From the NCBI RefSeq assembly GCF_029869925.1, contig NZ_CP118605.1, positions 3,810,001 to 3,874,000 on the forward strand: a stretch of DNA of 64,000 nt, written 5' to 3'. Source of the stretch: Microbulbifer bruguierae (GTDB taxonomy: Bacteria > Pseudomonadota > Gammaproteobacteria > Pseudomonadales > Cellvibrionaceae). Shown here piece after piece: positions 21,342 to 29,246 of this stretch (position 1 is its first letter; every line of letters starts with the position of its first letter). The notes beneath the pieces are model-generated. The model saw only the letters and a program-made list of their open reading frames with translations, did no database searches and had not been told where the DNA came from. A program made the position numbers and the translations under genes.

Positions 21342-23144
21342 TTAGCGAATTCCCTGAACCACCTCAAGAATACTTGTCATATTGCAACCACTGCCCTCGG
21401 GTACGCTGATAGGTGTCACCCCATCTCCCAGAGATATTTTGTTACATTCCCGTATAAGCCACTCACCCTCGTAAGAGAACAGTGTTACTGCTGGCGAGGC
21501 AGGTCTCGGCCTGTAATTACCTCCGATGGACATCAGCGGCGGCAAGAAAGCTCTTCGCTCAAAGATGAACGGGGGTTCTGCGGTGTGGTAGTCGTCCAGT
21601 GTTTTCAAGTAAGAAACCAGAGCAGCTTCATCACTAGAAGTCATGCCCAGATTTCCTATCAAGGTCCCTCTTGTCAGATTGTTACTGAATTCAGGTGCCG
21701 GCCAGCAATTGTTTGCTAACGCATAGGCTTCCGTTAACTTTTCGGGTGCCATAGGCGTTGGACAAACCGGCTTTACACTGGCGGTGTTGTAAAAATTAAC
21801 CACGGTTTCGACGCTTTTAAAGAAACCGTTATGCATATATGCCTTGGTAAAATCAGGCGAAAGCTTTTTGAAAAGATTTCGGAGTGAAGGACTGCGGAAG
21901 CCGCCATTGGGTACGGCTGGCATGTGCGTTCGATTCAGCCCAGTGTCGGATCCCTCGAGTACAGGTATCTCTGGATTATAGGGAACGCCGATATTGTGGT
22001 ACGCATGATCAGCATAGGTTTGTAAAAGTTCAGAACCGTCATCATCAATGCTGAAGAAAGGGGGGGCAAATACAGGGGTTGTGGGCGTGTTGCTGTGGCA
22101 GAAGGCGCAGGCACCGGCGGGAATGCTGGGATCTGGATTGCTCACTCCGAAAGCGGGATTGAAATGTGGCACATTGTAAAAAATATCGTGCCCAAAGTTC
22201 TCGGCCTCCGTTAGCATTAGCAGTGGAAACTTTCCGGCTTCCGATTTTCCATTGCCGCTCTCCATGATCGCATAAGCCAATTCTTCACAAAATTCCATGT
22301 CGTAGAATTCTGCATGCCCCGGCTCAATACAGGCCAACTCCGATCTTAGCGCCATGTCGCGCTTGGACGTAAATGAATTGGTTTCCCAGCTGTGTTGAAA
22401 TGCAGCGACAGCGAGCATCACCCGTCGGAAAGATATGTTGTAGCCTGTAAATCCCGGGTATACATATGGGCTTACCTCGGTGTAACCGCAATCAATCTCT
22501 TTGCCAAAGGCCACTTTGTAAAGGGTTCTGTACTCAGCGGCGGCAACGCGTTTGCAGGTGTCCTGCTCGGTTATATTCTGCTCGGCGATACTCGGAAATG
22601 GATTCAGTGCCTGATCTGAAGTAGGACCGAAGTATTTGCTATAAGCCGTTATCTTAGGGCTCTCAATGTTGTAGAAAACCTCTGCATCCAGATGTGGTGC
22701 TGGAAAAGTGCCATCTGTTGCGAAATCCGGAATTTTTCCCTCGGATCGTCCGTCCCAGAAATTGCCACCGCAATATGGACTGAGTAAGGTGTTCGGCTTG
22801 CAGTCCGGGCTGAACGGCGGTACAAAGCTGGCATACATGTTTGTAATCGTTCTTCGTGTGCCGACATTTCCATTCGCACCAGGAATCACAACCGTTGTTG
22901 CATTAATATCAGAAAAAGGACTGCTGCCGCCGGCGGCAGGATCATGACAGGAAACACAGCCCTGGTTGCCCTTTGGGTTGGACAGCTCAGTATCATAAAA
23001 AACATGTTTTCCGAGAAGCTTGAGGGCCAGGTCTCTCACGTGCTCTTCCTGCTGTGCGAATGAACCAGAACTAAAGAGCATTGGCAGCAGCGAAGTGGAA
23101 GATATGAAAAGTATCTGTCGAAAATTGAATCTTTCGCGATTCAT
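21342..23144 (-). CDS. Secreted di-heme cytochrome c peroxidase/MauG-like protein
   Basis: A 600-residue exported protein with a signal peptide (about 1-30) and two c-type heme sites, CVSCH (63-67) and CAFCH (346-350). The family motif FWDGR lies at 129-133 and the C-terminal heme domain has GGFRSPSLRNL (415-425) followed by YMHNGFFKSVETVVNFYN. This is the layout of bacterial di-heme cytochrome c peroxidases and MauG-type enzymes, which reduce H2O2 or oxidise protein side chains in the periplasm. It is longer than standard CCPs (320-470). AAGGAG precedes the ATG. Its place between two curlin genes suggests a role tied to the fibre, but nothing in the sequence proves it. Confidence 0.88.
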   Translation of the reverse strand: MNRERFNFRQILFISSTSLLPMLFSSGSFAQQEEHVRDLALKLLGKHVFYDTELSNPKGNQGCVSCHDPAAGGSSPFSDINATTVVIPGANGNVGTRRTITNMYASFVPPFSPDCKPNTLLSPYCGGNFWDGRSEGKIPDFATDGTFPAPHLDAEVFYNIESPKITAYSKYFGPTSDQALNPFPSIAEQNITEQDTCKRVAAAEYRTLYKVAFGKEIDCGYTEVSPYVYPGFTGYNISFRRVMLAVAAFQHSWETNSFTSKRDMALRSELACIEPGHAEFYDMEFCEELAYAIMESGNGKSEAGKFPLLMLTEAENFGHDIFYNVPHFNPAFGVSNPDPSIPAGACAFCHSNTPTTPVFAPPFFSIDDDGSELLQTYADHAYHNIGVPYNPEIPVLEGSDTGLNRTHMPAVPNGGFRSPSLRNLFKKLSPDFTKAYMHNGFFKSVETVVNFYNTASVKPVCPTPMAPEKLTEAYALANNCWPAPEFSNNLTRGTLIGNLGMTSSDEAALVSYLKTLDDYHTAEPPFIFERRAFLPPLMSIGGNYRPRPASPAVTLFSYEGEWLIRECNKISLGDGVTPISVPEGSGCNMTSILEVVQGIR

Positions 23145-23546
23145 GTTCGTCTCCTTGATAAAGCTCAGTCGAGCGACTTTACATCGTGTCCACCCCGGTT
23201 ACTGAGATCCGGGCAATTACCGGATTTTTCTGCATAAAACGCAGATCAAGCAGCTTGCCAGTCGTGTTTGTGTGATTCAGGCAAGTGATACCGCTTGGAT
23301 CTTATGAGCAAATTGGCTAGCGGCCATGTTTTAATCGTAGAAAAGAATTAGTCTCTTGGTGTGATCTAATGGGTAAAAATTAAATTATTAGGATGCTTGT
23401 TAAAATATTTTTTCGATTGGATGTTTTTTTGGGGAAAATAATATGAAGAAAATGGCGGGGGGAGAAGTTTTACTCATAAGATACATAAGATAGGCATTGG
23501 TGCGGGGCCATGAGTGATGCCGCACCATTTGCCTGATCTATTCGGG
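23145..23546. other. AT-rich gene-free region upstream of the peroxidase gene
   Basis: About 400 nt between two minus-strand genes. The segment 23330-23480 is strikingly AT-rich. It should hold the peroxidase promoter (right next to 23145) and the end of the curlin transcript that stops at 23547. I found no convincing hairpin with T-run and no coding frame. Confidence 0.5.
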
Positions 23547-24422
23547 CTATTGAGAAATGATTGCGGTATTTCCTGAGCCAACTTGATGGATGACAGCCGT
23601 TTCTGAAATACCGTATTGCGATACCCAGGCTTTGTTCATACTTCCGACCTGAGTGACGAGGGCCGTATGCCCACCGCCTCCATATTGGAGTATGTCGGCC
23701 CGGTTATGAATTCCGTCTTGATTGATCACTGCATGGTTGTACCAGGAAACCTGGGTGATGTAGGCATCGTTTCCGTAGCCACTTTGTATGATATCTGCTT
23801 CGTTATGTACGCCGCCCTGCTTGATCGAGGCGGTATGCATTGATCCACTCTGGTAGATATTCGCAATATTACCTGAACCGCCCTGAAGAATATTTGCATA
23901 GTTTCCAGTGCCGCTTTGATAAATGTAGGCTTCAGAATCGATGCTGGCGTACTGACCGATATGAGCGTCGTGAACAGAGCCTGTCTGCTGGATTACTGCG
24001 ATATTTCCAGATCCTGCCAGCTGATAAATTTCCGCGTGGTTATGGGATCCATTTTGGCGGATTACGGATTCACTATATTGCGTTTGTAACTGGAACGTAG
24101 TCGCGTTATTCCCATAGCCTGACTGCTGTATACGGCTTACATTATGGTAGCCCCCGGATTGAAGCGCGTAGGCGTCGTTCAGTGATCCGGACTGTGTCTG
24201 ATAGATATGGCTTTGAAATTCGTAACTTTGAACAGCAATGGCATTATTGTGTACGTCAGACTGCTCCTGAACGATAACATTGCCATGTGCGTATGCATCG
24301 GATTGGTCTGCCGTTGCGGTATTACTGACTCCGTTTTGATAGATGATGGAGCTGTTTTCTTCTGCAAGGGTCGCGGTACTCGCCGTTAACAGTGCAGCCG
24401 TCAATACGAGTGTGGGCTTCAT
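23547..24422 (-). CDS. Curlin-repeat protein, copy 2 (histidine-rich)
   Basis: A 291-residue secreted curlin-repeat protein: signal peptide MKPTLVLTAALLTASTATLA, then about twelve repeats such as IYQSGTGNYANILQ, IIQSGYGNDAYITQ and INQDGIHNRADILQ. It differs from its paralogues in the many histidines at loop positions (for example SHNHAEIY, VHDAHIG, MHTASI, VHNEAD, YNHAVI), which could coordinate metal or heme; that is inference. The start is set by GAGGAG upstream, and the leader matches two other curlin genes. It lies directly upstream of the peroxidase gene in transcription order, separated by a 402-nt gap. Confidence 0.86.
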   Translation of the reverse strand: MKPTLVLTAALLTASTATLAEENSSIIYQNGVSNTATADQSDAYAHGNVIVQEQSDVHNNAIAVQSYEFQSHIYQTQSGSLNDAYALQSGGYHNVSRIQQSGYGNNATTFQLQTQYSESVIRQNGSHNHAEIYQLAGSGNIAVIQQTGSVHDAHIGQYASIDSEAYIYQSGTGNYANILQGGSGNIANIYQSGSMHTASIKQGGVHNEADIIQSGYGNDAYITQVSWYNHAVINQDGIHNRADILQYGGGGHTALVTQVGSMNKAWVSQYGISETAVIHQVGSGNTAIISQ

Positions 24423-24463
24423 TCACTGCTCCTCTACTGCGTACTACAAAGGACGTTGTTAAC

Positions 24464-24494
24464 AAAGATGAGCAGCTACAAGCTGCTCATCTTT
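24464..24494 (-). terminator. Terminator between curlin copies 3 and 2
   Basis: AAAGATGAGCAGCT and AGCTGCTCATCTTT form a perfect 14-bp stem with a 3-nt loop, 17 nt after the stop of the curlin gene at 24511. The T-run is short on the minus strand and longer on the plus strand. Confidence 0.75.
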
Positions 24495-24510
24495 TTTGTA
24501 ATGCCAGCGT

Positions 24511-25386
24511 TTACTGAGCGCTGTAAGCGGTGTTGTGAATACCATGCTGGAACTTGGTTGCCATATCAAACAGGCCCACTTGATGTGTATTGGCCATATT
24601 TCCAGCTCCAATTTGAAGCGTGCTGGATTGGAGCCCTATTCCGTACTGTGAGGTACTGGCTTTGTTACAAAGACCCAGTTGCACAGTGCTTTGCATGTTG
24701 TAAATACCGGCCTGGTTGACACTGGCGACGTTGAAAATCCCTCCCTGTATAACAGATGAGGAATTTAGTAGGCCACTCTGATAAACATCAGCAACGTTAT
24801 ACAGACCGATTTGCAGAATATTGGAATCGAGATAGTCGCCGTGCTGAACGGTGTCGGCATAGTTCCCATCAAAGTATTGGGTGGTGGTGGCCGTTGAGTG
24901 GCTACTCAGTAACTGCGATGTAGATTGGACGTTGTAGTCACCCTCCTGCATTACCTTAGCCCTGTTGGAATAACCTCCGGTCTGGTTAATGTAAGATTGG
25001 TTTTCGTGACCGAACTGATCAGTGGATGCCCGGCTTTCGACCTCATAGGTTTGGCTGGTCCCTGAGGTGTTGTACACCCCAACCTGAGTGGTGTGAATTA
25101 TGTTGAAAGCGCCACCGGACTGGAAATCATAGGCACCGTTATAAGTGCCATATTGATCCTGATAAATCCTGCTCCAGAACTCGTAGTCCTGAGCCGCATA
25201 AGCGTGGTTAAGATCACCATACTGCCCCTGCTCGATTTTGTTTAGCCAGGTGCCAAAACCAGTCTGGTAGGTTTCGGCGTGGTTGCCGTAACCTCCCTGG
25301 TGCTGGTAAGAATCGTTGGCGCCGGCAAGTGCGGCCCCACTGACCGCGAAAAGTACAGCTGTGGCGATAGGGGTAAACGTCTTCAT
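24511..25386 (-). CDS. Curlin-repeat protein, copy 3 (tyrosine-rich)
   Basis: A 291-residue secreted curlin-repeat protein with signal peptide MKTFTPIATAVLFAVSGAALA, nearly identical to that of copy 1. Repeats include VYQSGLLNSSSVIQ and VNQAGIYNMQSTVQ; the first 90 mature residues are unusually rich in Tyr, Trp and Phe (for example YEFWSRIYQDQYGTYNGAYD). GGAG sits six bases before the ATG. The gene has an intrinsic terminator on both sides, so it can be expressed as its own unit. Exported and assembled, by inference, through the CsgG pore encoded upstream. Confidence 0.87.
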   Translation of the reverse strand: MKTFTPIATAVLFAVSGAALAGANDSYQHQGGYGNHAETYQTGFGTWLNKIEQGQYGDLNHAYAAQDYEFWSRIYQDQYGTYNGAYDFQSGGAFNIIHTTQVGVYNTSGTSQTYEVESRASTDQFGHENQSYINQTGGYSNRAKVMQEGDYNVQSTSQLLSSHSTATTTQYFDGNYADTVQHGDYLDSNILQIGLYNVADVYQSGLLNSSSVIQGGIFNVASVNQAGIYNMQSTVQLGLCNKASTSQYGIGLQSSTLQIGAGNMANTHQVGLFDMATKFQHGIHNTAYSAQ

Positions 25387-25411
25387 GAGTTGCTCCTTTA
25401 CTGCAGACGTT

Positions 25412-25435
25412 AAAAAATCAGCATCCTTTGCTGAT
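25412..25435 (-). terminator. Terminator in the leader of curlin copy 3
   Basis: On the minus strand ATCAGCA-AAGGA-TGCTGAT is followed by six T residues, a standard intrinsic terminator. It ends only 25 nt before the start codon of the curlin gene and 480 nt after the previous gene. It therefore acts either as a late stop for the csgDEFGBA transcript or as an attenuator in the curlin leader. Confidence 0.8.
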
Positions 25436-25916
25436 CGATGATGGTACTGATATCAGAACCATTCTTGCTGGCTATACCGCTCTCCGTTTGACCAAGCATC
25501 CGGCTTGGCTGAAGGCGAGGCGCGCATATCCAAAGTCTGGCGGAATCATTGCCTTAATCGTGTGAATTACATTCACATTGATCAGTAAATGATCTCAGTG
25601 CTATTGAGTTTTGACGCTGTGGTGGTGTGTCGCTATAGGAGATAAGTCACTAAACCCTAGGAAGAAAGTATATTTTTTGGGCGGTTTTTGGATGTAAACA
25701 CCAGCTTTCTACTTACCACTGGTAGTTTTGGCGTACAGCGTTACATGAGCGGTGCGGATTGGTGCGTTAGCGGTGGCGATGGATAAATAGAATCAGTGCC
25801 AACTTGGTTATTTACGTGTCAAAAGCTTTAACTGTCCTGCATTTTTAGGAAGTTATTAGCGCAGAAAAACCGTGAGTGGCTGTACTGGTCTAGCTGGTTT
25901 AAAGGAAGGTTCGGTT
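25436..25916. other. Gene-free region between curlin copies 4 and 3
   Basis: About 480 nt of AT-rich DNA after the end of the csg operon. It should hold a promoter for the downstream curlin gene unless transcription reads through from csgD. No open frame with recognisable features, repeat array or tRNA was seen. Confidence 0.45.
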
Positions 25917-26849
25917 TTAATGAGAGAGGTATACGCTGTTGCCATACCCGCTTTGGCTAACGATCGCGGTAGAGGCGTTTCCTTGCTGGTGTATTCCAAT
26001 AGCGTTCAAGCTACCTGACTGGATAGCTAGTGCGTGGTGGCTGCCACCGACGCCATAGCTTCCGGCCTGCTCGACAGTGACAGAATTGAAGCTACCAGTT
26101 TGTATGGTGCCGGCAGCGTTATATGAATCGTTTTGACTGATAGAGCTCTGGTTGCCAAGGCCACTTTGAAAACTGTCTATTTTATGGGTATATCCACTTT
26201 GCGCATTTGTGGACTGGTTGAAATCGCCGGCTTGATCAATGCTCGTCAGGTTTCCGTAACCACTTTGTATTGCGAGCGCTTTGTTGTCATTGCCGTTTTG
26301 CTCCATCCAGGTGAGCGATTCGAAGCTATTGTACTGTCGTACTGAGCTTCTGTTCTGTTCGCCCCGCTGTAAGATTACTGCGTGATTTCCAATGCCGAGC
26401 TCTTGTTCAACGGACGCGTTATTCAGGAAGCCGCCCTGGCGAGTCGCGGTGTGACTATCCGTGGAAGCGGTTTGCCGACTGGTAGCCTCATTGAATGTCC
26501 CGACCTGAAAAATAGAAATGGTATTGGCCGTTCCATACTCCTGTAGAGCACTGGCACTATTCAAACTGCCGTTCTGGCTCTGTTTAACGGTACTTCCCTC
26601 CTCATGATCCTGACGAGATTGGGCCGTATTTCGAAAGCCAGACTGATGCAGTGTTACTGCTTCATCTTTTGACAATTCATCTGCTTCCTGTACTGCACGC
26701 AGTACGGCCGGGTCTTCCTGCACGTAATTGCCTGACTCCGCCTGTACTGAATGGCCGAACAAGATCACCAACACTGCAATCGCGGCTTGCAAGGCCTTTT
26801 CTGCTGTATGCGGGTGCTTCAGCGGGAAGCGCGTAATCGGATTAGTCAT
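25917..26849 (-). CDS. Curlin-repeat protein, copy 4 (operon-linked CsgA-like)
   Basis: A 310-residue curlin-repeat protein directly coupled to the csgB-like gene: its ATG overlaps that gene's end by 8 nt. A basic N-terminus leads to a hydrophobic segment (about 20-36) ending near VQA, a long signal peptide. A charged spacer (about 40-62) precedes the repeats (LHQSGFRNTAQSRQ, AIQSGYGNLTSIDQ, SFQSGLGNQSSISQ). By position it is the major-subunit partner of CsgB, but its spacer and signal differ from copies 1-3, so the subunits are not simple duplicates. Confidence 0.86.
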   Translation of the reverse strand: MTNPITRFPLKHPHTAEKALQAAIAVLVILFGHSVQAESGNYVQEDPAVLRAVQEADELSKDEAVTLHQSGFRNTAQSRQDHEEGSTVKQSQNGSLNSASALQEYGTANTISIFQVGTFNEATSRQTASTDSHTATRQGGFLNNASVEQELGIGNHAVILQRGEQNRSSVRQYNSFESLTWMEQNGNDNKALAIQSGYGNLTSIDQAGDFNQSTNAQSGYTHKIDSFQSGLGNQSSISQNDSYNAAGTIQTGSFNSVTVEQAGSYGVGGSHHALAIQSGSLNAIGIHQQGNASTAIVSQSGYGNSVYLSH

Positions 26850-27387
26850 ATTGTTTCACAATGGTCGTCAGGGTTGCTCCGGTCTGTTTTACCGCGGCAT
26901 GTAGACCGTTACCATTCTGATAAATATTGATTTCGTTATAGGCTCCAACCTGACTGATTTTGGCTATGTTTTGATATCCGTACTGTGAAATGTTCACCGA
27001 ATGTCCGTAGCCGGTTTGCTGGATCAAGATCAAGTTTTCATAGCCGACCTGTATCAGTGCAGCAATATTTGCGTCGCCCAATTGTTTGGACGTCACCGAA
27101 TTCTGGTTACCGGACTGAATCACATAAAGCACATTCTGGTGTCCGTTCTGGAGGGCCGATAAAAAGTTCACTACGCCATCCTGGCGAGCGGAAATTCGGT
27201 TAAAGTTACCCTGTTGGTCGATGATGGCCAGGTTTGCGGCACCTGCTCCATACACTCGATCAAGCTCTTCAACACTCGAGATGTCCTGAGATATAGCGGT
27301 TTCCTGGGCAACGGATGTCAGGTGAAAAAGCGTAAACACCAGAGCCGGTAGAGAGTATTTTATATTGCACGTTTTGCGCGGTGACAT
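26842..27387 (-). CDS. csgB: Curli nucleator CsgB-like protein
   Basis: A 181-residue exported protein with signal peptide (about 1-27), a spacer with SSVEELDRVYGAGAANLAII, and five or so curlin repeats (IQSGNQNSVTSKQ, ISQYGYQNIAKISQ, IYQNGNGLHAAVKQ). Size and the ANLAIIDQQGNFN opening resemble E. coli CsgB (151), the minor subunit that seeds fibre growth on the cell surface. It starts 18 nt after csgG and overlaps the next curlin gene by 8 nt, so it sits in the middle of a single csgDEFGBA-like transcription unit. Confidence 0.85.
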   Translation of the reverse strand: MSPRKTCNIKYSLPALVFTLFHLTSVAQETAISQDISSVEELDRVYGAGAANLAIIDQQGNFNRISARQDGVVNFLSALQNGHQNVLYVIQSGNQNSVTSKQLGDANIAALIQVGYENLILIQQTGYGHSVNISQYGYQNIAKISQVGAYNEINIYQNGNGLHAAVKQTGATLTTIVKQYD

Positions 27388-27405
27388 GAATGGTTGTACC
27401 CGGGC

Positions 27406-28272
27406 TCACATGAAAGTGGTTGGTTCATTCAGGTAGTACTGAAGAACAGGGCTGTTGATATCTTCCGGGTTCTGCAGGGCCCAGGAATTACTCACAATTC
27501 CCTCGCTAATCAGATGGATCACCGCCGATTCCATCGCGGAAAGCGTGGCCAATTGGGCTGGTTCGTTGGTGGTTGTTCCAATCTCCATTTCGAGTAGGCG
27601 CTTGAATTTCACATACCGGAATACGTCTGCGCCTATGGCTTTTGAGTAGACGGTCTTTGAGGTCAATACACTGTGCAAAACACGACCTGAGCGAATGTCG
27701 ATTGCCCGCAGGTTTACAGTCACCTGGTCTACCCGGTACTGTTCGTCAGCTCCGATACCAAAGTAGCGGGCGCCCGCGCCACCCGTACGGATATTGGTGT
27801 CGTAAGCTACGATACCGCCTTCCAAGAGCACGTTGGCTGCAACGAGCGAGGGTAACATGACGTTATTTTCCGGCACGTCAGGTTTTGCCAGTGCTGCGCG
27901 AATGATTTTACGTTCGGTGAGGAGGTTCTGCAGTCCTTCGCGCTCAAGCGGGATAAACCAGCCCGATTCATTGAGTACATCCATTAGCATGGATGCGGCG
28001 CCCTGAGTAACCGCGGTAGAAAAACTGCTGGCGGGAGACGGCTTGTATTGCCCGGTCTGGTCTCTGAAATTGTAAACTGCGGCGAGAATTTTCCCTTTTG
28101 GTTGTGGAAGGCTGAGAAGATCCCGGTAGGTATTATTTCTCGGGGTCAGCTGGGCATCCTGCGTGCCTGTGCCGAACAGGGAATCTCCCGTATTTTTTAC
28201 CAACGTACAGCCGCTCAATGTGGTTGCGAGCGACAAAGCGATGGCCGCGATCGTGTGACCTTTCAATTGCAT
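27406..28272 (-). CDS. csgG: Curli secretion channel lipoprotein CsgG
   Basis: CsgG forms the nonameric outer-membrane pore that exports curlin subunits. This protein is 288 residues (E. coli 277), with a lipoprotein signal and lipobox LSGC. The motifs LPQPKGKILAAVYNFRDQTGQYKPSPASSFSTAVTQ (split over residues 55-90), GWFIPLEREGLQNLLTERKIIR and the transmembrane hairpin region GGAGARYFGIGADEQYRVDQVTV are all CsgG hallmarks. GTG one codon upstream is an equally spaced alternative start from GGAG. The gene lies between csgF and csgB and implies a functional curli export route. Confidence 0.94.
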   Translation of the reverse strand: MQLKGHTIAAIALSLATTLSGCTLVKNTGDSLFGTGTQDAQLTPRNNTYRDLLSLPQPKGKILAAVYNFRDQTGQYKPSPASSFSTAVTQGAASMLMDVLNESGWFIPLEREGLQNLLTERKIIRAALAKPDVPENNVMLPSLVAANVLLEGGIVAYDTNIRTGGAGARYFGIGADEQYRVDQVTVNLRAIDIRSGRVLHSVLTSKTVYSKAIGADVFRYVKFKRLLEMEIGTTTNEPAQLATLSAMESAVIHLISEGIVSNSWALQNPEDINSPVLQYYLNEPTTFM

Positions 28273-28371
28273 CACGCTTGTCTCCAGTATTATTCGCGAT
28301 TATTCAGAGTTCTGGATCAGTCCGGCTGCTTCTTATAGGACTGTGTATCAATACTTACTGGCTACTTTGGT

Positions 28372-28797
28372 TCAGTTGGTTGGGTTCAACCCACTGACGA
28401 TCACTTCCGCGGTATCGCCTGTTTCTCGATCGGTGATCAATACCGTCAGCACGCCGTCGTTGTCGACAATCTGCACAATGAAGTCGTCGGTAATCAGTTC
28501 ACCGCTGTTGCCATTGCCGACGTCGGTAAGCAACTGGTTCAGTAGCCGGGTTTCGAGGGAATCGGTAAACCGGTCGAGGGCACTGGGTTGCTCATAAAGA
28601 TCGGAAAGACTGTCCGGATCTTCGTTGTCGTCCTGGGACTGGGCATTGGATAGCAGGTAGCTGCCGTTTAATGGGTTTCCACCAAAGTTCGGATTGGTCG
28701 GCTCGTAAATGAGTTCGCTGGCCAGTGCGCAGTTACAGGCAATGGCCCAGGTCAAAGCCGGTATAAAGAATGTTCGAAAGCTTATTTTGGATTTCAT
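28372..28797 (-). CDS. csgF: Curli assembly protein CsgF
   Basis: A 141-residue exported protein (E. coli CsgF 138). The signal peptide ends near ALA, and the mature N-terminus ELIYEPTNPNFGGNPLNGSYLL is the part of CsgF that inserts into the CsgG pore. The C-terminal domain includes FIVQIVDNDGVLTVLITDRETGD. CsgF couples secretion to nucleation by CsgB at the surface. The start codon shares one base with the csgE stop, so translation is coupled. Confidence 0.93.
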   Translation of the reverse strand: MKSKISFRTFFIPALTWAIACNCALASELIYEPTNPNFGGNPLNGSYLLSNAQSQDDNEDPDSLSDLYEQPSALDRFTDSLETRLLNQLLTDVGNGNSGELITDDFIVQIVDNDGVLTVLITDRETGDTAEVIVSGLNPTN

Positions 28798-29246
28798 TAG
28801 AATTCATCCTTGCCTAGATCGAAGTGGTCGCTAAATGCCTCTCGGAGTTTTTCCTGGAGCACGATTTCATGAATCATTTGTGACGCCTGTTCTGCCAGCG
28901 CACGGATATTGTTTGTACTCGGGCTGATAAAGCGCCGGAAGACGGTTTTGTTGTCGTATGTTATCCAGATCAGATTTCCCCAGCGTGCCGAAGGTCTTTC
29001 GTCAATGGTCAGGTTGTAAGTGCTGTCCGGATAATTGAGATTCCGGTATTCGCTCATGTAACGTACGAAATCGTGACCCGTCCGCGTAATGGTTTGATCC
29101 AGATTGAACCCACTAATTTCATCTTCAAGGCGTCCAGTGTCAGAATTGGCACCGATAGCTTCTTCCAGTGTTCCGCTGTCCCCTTCTTGTGCAAAGCCGT
29201 AGGGAAATAAAAGAAAAAGGATGAGGAGCAGGGGAAGCTGCCTCAT
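28797..29246 (-). CDS. csgE: Curli secretion specificity factor CsgE
   Basis: A 149-residue periplasmic protein with a cleavable signal (about 1-19). The mature part resembles CsgE: GFNLDQTITRTGHDFVRYMSEYRN, then TIDERPSARWGNLIWITYDNKTVFRRFI and the C-terminal helix. CsgE caps the CsgG pore and selects curlin cargo. It is slightly longer than E. coli CsgE (129) because of an acidic insert after the signal peptide. Its ATG overlaps the csgD stop by 4 nt and its stop touches csgF. Confidence 0.93.
   Translation of the reverse strand: MRQLPLLLILFLLFPYGFAQEGDSGTLEEAIGANSDTGRLEDEISGFNLDQTITRTGHDFVRYMSEYRNLNYPDSTYNLTIDERPSARWGNLIWITYDNKTVFRRFISPSTNNIRALAEQASQMIHEIVLQEKLREAFSDHFDLGKDEF

Noticed and set aside
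20993..21367. Possible 124-residue protein near the curlin cluster
   Set aside because: No recognisable features, no ribosome-binding site, and overlap with a terminator and the end of the peroxidase gene.
19955..27387. Repetitive DNA resembling a CRISPR or satellite array
   Set aside because: The periodicity comes from coding curlin repeats with variable codons. No identical repeats with unique spacers exist.
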